This document shows positions 62,288 to 64,000 of a DNA stretch of 64,000 nt, one piece after another. The notes under the pieces are model-generated. The model did not search any database. It was not told the DNA's origin and saw nothing but the letters and a program-made list of their open reading frames with translations. The stretch comes from Chloroflexota bacterium (GTDB lineage: Bacteria > Chloroflexota > UBA6077 > SHYK01): NCBI GenBank assembly GCA_009692845.1, contig SHYK01000004.1, positions 124,001 through 188,000 on the forward strand, written 5' to 3'. How positions within the stretch are numbered: position 1 is the first letter of the stretch; each line of letters begins with the position of its first letter. Both the position numbers and the translations under genes were made by a program.

Positions 62288-63495
62288 CGGAGCGAGTTGG
62301 CCACGGCTAGCACGTCTCCCTCTCCGAAGGACGAGGCGACCCCGTAAACTGTGCCGTCCTTTACCCAGATCACCCCGGTAATGAAGCCGCTGGTGTCCGA
62401 GAACACCGTGCCCCGGGTACCCTGGACGGAGACCGAATGCGTGTTCACCTCGCCGACGGGGACTGGGATTGGCCAGATCACGGTGGGATCGCCGACTGCT
62501 TGAATCATATTGGCCAGGTTCTTCGAGATGCCGGGCTGGCTCAACAAGTACTGTTCCACGTCCTTCGGCGACGCTCCGCGGGAGGTCGCTACTGGCGCTT
62601 GAGCCTGCCCCACGATCAACTGCGGCACCATTTGGGCGAAATTCTCAGCGCTCCGCGAATCGGGGGGCGTGGGACGCAGGTCTCTCGGCAATAGACCCGG
62701 GCGCTTCGTCCCGTCAAGGGCGCCGAGGTCCAGGTCTCCGCCATAGATCGCGATTACCGCCGCGCCGGTGGTGATCTGAATCGAAGAGCCGTCAATCCCG
62801 CCTGGCATTGGCGGCAAGTCTCTCCCTTTGGCTTGAGCCGCCGCGCGGGTTTTCCCTGCGCTGAACGTGTAGGTGGCCGACATGCTCGGAACCACCAGAT
62901 AGGTAGGCGCGGCGGTTACTTTAGAAGGAAGGCTGCCCACCGTGACGACTTTCAGCCCGCTGGCCGTTCCGGCCTCTGCAGGACCCGAGACCGTCTGGGG
63001 CTTACCTCGGGAGACCGAAGTCAACTCGCCATAGTCATTGAGCGAAGGCAGGGCCTGCAGATCGGCCAGCGTGACCGGCACGATGGCGAACTGCTGGGGC
63101 TGGAACCGATCGAGCAACCCCTGCGCGTATGACCCAATTGGGGTGGAGGTCAGGATCAGAACCAGGGCACAGGCTCCGAGCATTCCCAGGGCGGAGCGTA
63201 CCACCACGGGGCGCCCGGACATCCCCACCCGCCAGCGCTCATACCAGGGCACCCTTCGGTCGGCTGCATCAATCTTTTCGAAGATTCGATCCAGCGTGCC
63301 GCGCGAAGGCATTCCGCCGGCGTCGCCAGTCGCCTGGGTGGCGGCGCCGATCGTCTCCCAGTCGTCCAGCTCGGCCCGACAGATCGCACATTCGTCGAGG
63401 TGAGCCTGCACTCCCTCGGCCGCCTCGGGGGGAAGAGTCCGGCTGGCATACTCCGGCAAGAAGTCAATCACGTGGTTCGCTAGCTCTTGAGTCAT
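62284..63495 (-). CDS. membrane-anchored anti-sigma factor with zinc-finger N-terminus
   Basis: This 403-residue protein has an anti-sigma (zf-HC2) N-terminus: VQAHLDECAICRAELDDW (HxxxCxxC), with an upstream His. A single membrane helix follows near residue 110 (SALGMLGACALVLILTSTPI). The outer part of about 280 residues may sense an envelope signal. It lies just downstream of the ECF sigma gene, the classic pairing, and overlaps the ABC ATPase gene by 4 nt. Release of the sigma factor would then raise expression of the whole operon (inference). Confidence 0.88.
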   Translation of the reverse strand: MTQELANHVIDFLPEYASRTLPPEAAEGVQAHLDECAICRAELDDWETIGAATQATGDAGGMPSRGTLDRIFEKIDAADRRVPWYERWRVGMSGRPVVVRSALGMLGACALVLILTSTPIGSYAQGLLDRFQPQQFAIVPVTLADLQALPSLNDYGELTSVSRGKPQTVSGPAEAGTASGLKVVTVGSLPSKVTAAPTYLVVPSMSATYTFSAGKTRAAAQAKGRDLPPMPGGIDGSSIQITTGAAVIAIYGGDLDLGALDGTKRPGLLPRDLRPTPPDSRSAENFAQMVPQLIVGQAQAPVATSRGASPKDVEQYLLSQPGISKNLANMIQAVGDPTVIWPIPVPVGEVNTHSVSVQGTRGTVFSDTSGFITGVIWVKDGTVYGVASSFGEGDVLAVANSLR

Positions 63496-63526
63496 GGTTT
63501 ACTCCTGACGGGATCGGATTTGTGGC

Positions 63527-64000
63527 TCACCCCGGTCCGTCCTCGCTGAGAATCTGCCGCAACGCTCGTCGCGCGGCATTCAGGCGACTCTTGACGGTTC
63601 CTTCCGGCACTCCGGTGATCAGCGCCATCTCCTGATAGCCGAGTCCGCTGACAAACTTGAGAGCGAGCACCTCGCGATGCGCCACGCTCAGTCGAGCGAT
63701 ACCCAGCCGGACCATTGCGACATCCGCCTGGGCAAGGACCCGATCCTCCGGCTCCGGACCCGGATCGGCCACCTCGGAAGCATCATCGACATCCTGGAGC
63801 TTTACCCCGGGCCGACGCATCACATTGTGGGCCTGGCGGCGGGCAATCCCGAACAGCCAGGTTCGCAACATCGAGCGACTCTGGAAGGTACCTGCGCTAC
63901 GCCAGACAGCCACAAAAGTGTCCTGCAGAATTTCTTCGGCGAGGCCCGCGTCCGAGGTCAGCTGGAATAGGTAGCGGAAGATCGGCCGCTGGAATTCCGC
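63527..64000 (-). CDS. ECF-type RNA polymerase sigma factor, 5' end outside window
   Basis: The frame is open to the window edge; the ATG in the ORF track at 63913 is internal. Visible are the end of region 2 (RPIFRYLFQLTSDAGLAEEILQDTFVAVWRSAGTF; RTWLFGIARRQAHNVMRR) and region 4 (LSVAHREVLALKFVSGLGYQEMALITGVPEGTVKSRLNAARRAL). It is thus an extracytoplasmic-function sigma factor of about 185 residues. Its cognate anti-sigma is downstream. Confidence 0.93.
   Translation of the reverse strand, partial: AEFQRPIFRYLFQLTSDAGLAEEILQDTFVAVWRSAGTFQSRSMLRTWLFGIARRQAHNVMRRPGVKLQDVDDASEVADPGPEPEDRVLAQADVAMVRLGIARLSVAHREVLALKFVSGLGYQEMALITGVPEGTVKSRLNAARRALRQILSEDGPG

Overview
The window is a 64 kb piece of a GC-rich bacterial chromosome with no rRNA or tRNA gene, CRISPR array, phage or intact insertion sequence that I can see. 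The gene set suggests a member of Chloroflexota or a near relative: a fused transaldolase/phosphoglucose isomerase, a large TM0106-type RecB-like nuclease/helicase, a long two-domain Dcd, a small 'CIPNIGP' membrane protein, and many TTG/GTG starts. This placement is inference from gene content, not from a marker tree.

Layout. (1) 1-20.7 kb is mostly housekeeping: the 3' part of gyrB, plsX, a stand-alone cNMP-binding protein, a VOC protein and an M16 peptidase. A tight minus-strand operon follows (thiL-tsaE-tsaB-rimI-polA-rarA, overlapping or nearly so throughout), divergent from a metallophosphoesterase. Then come a D-2-hydroxyacid dehydrogenase, dcd, the nuclease/helicase and purM. (2) 20.7-42.7 kb is accessory and catabolic. 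It holds three tandem Rieske proteins whose C-terminal domains have lost the mononuclear-iron ligands, an MFS exporter, a Nudix hydrolase and acetoacetyl-CoA synthetase. A fourth, canonical Rieske oxygenase, an oligopeptide-type ABC solute-binding lipoprotein, a D,D-carboxypeptidase, a TauE/SafE permease, a three-subunit molybdenum hydroxylase and a second MFS transporter follow. This zone also contains decayed genes (vapB, vapC, a hicB remnant, a MetE-like methyltransferase). (3) 43-47.7 kb holds TatA, a zinc-ribbon peptide, an LCP cell-wall ligase, a secreted metalloprotease, two head-to-head fragments of solute-binding proteins, and an intact vapBC-type pair. (4) 47.7-59 kb is a minus-strand glucose/pentose-phosphate cluster: glk, a 3'-truncated GH15 glucoamylase-like gene, rpiA, a frameshifted gnd, zwf, tkt and tal-pgi. 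(5) 59-64 kb holds a quinone-oxidoreductase-like dehydrogenase, a zinc-ribbon protein, and an ECF sigma / anti-sigma / ABC ATPase / ABC permease operon cut by the window edge.

Most interesting signals: the three 'blind' Rieske paralogues next to one canonical Rieske oxygenase; an in-frame TGA at a position where I recall a conserved Cys, followed 18 nt later by a GGTC-loop hairpin (possible selenocysteine, possible simple nonsense); palindromic repeats inserted in frame inside two large enzyme genes; likely non-AUG/GUG/UUG starts for plsX (ATC) and the molybdenum hydroxylase large subunit (CTG); and single-base decay of gnd and of a vapBC module. Three vapBC-like loci plus a hicB fragment lie close to gene debris, which marks these segments as plastic.
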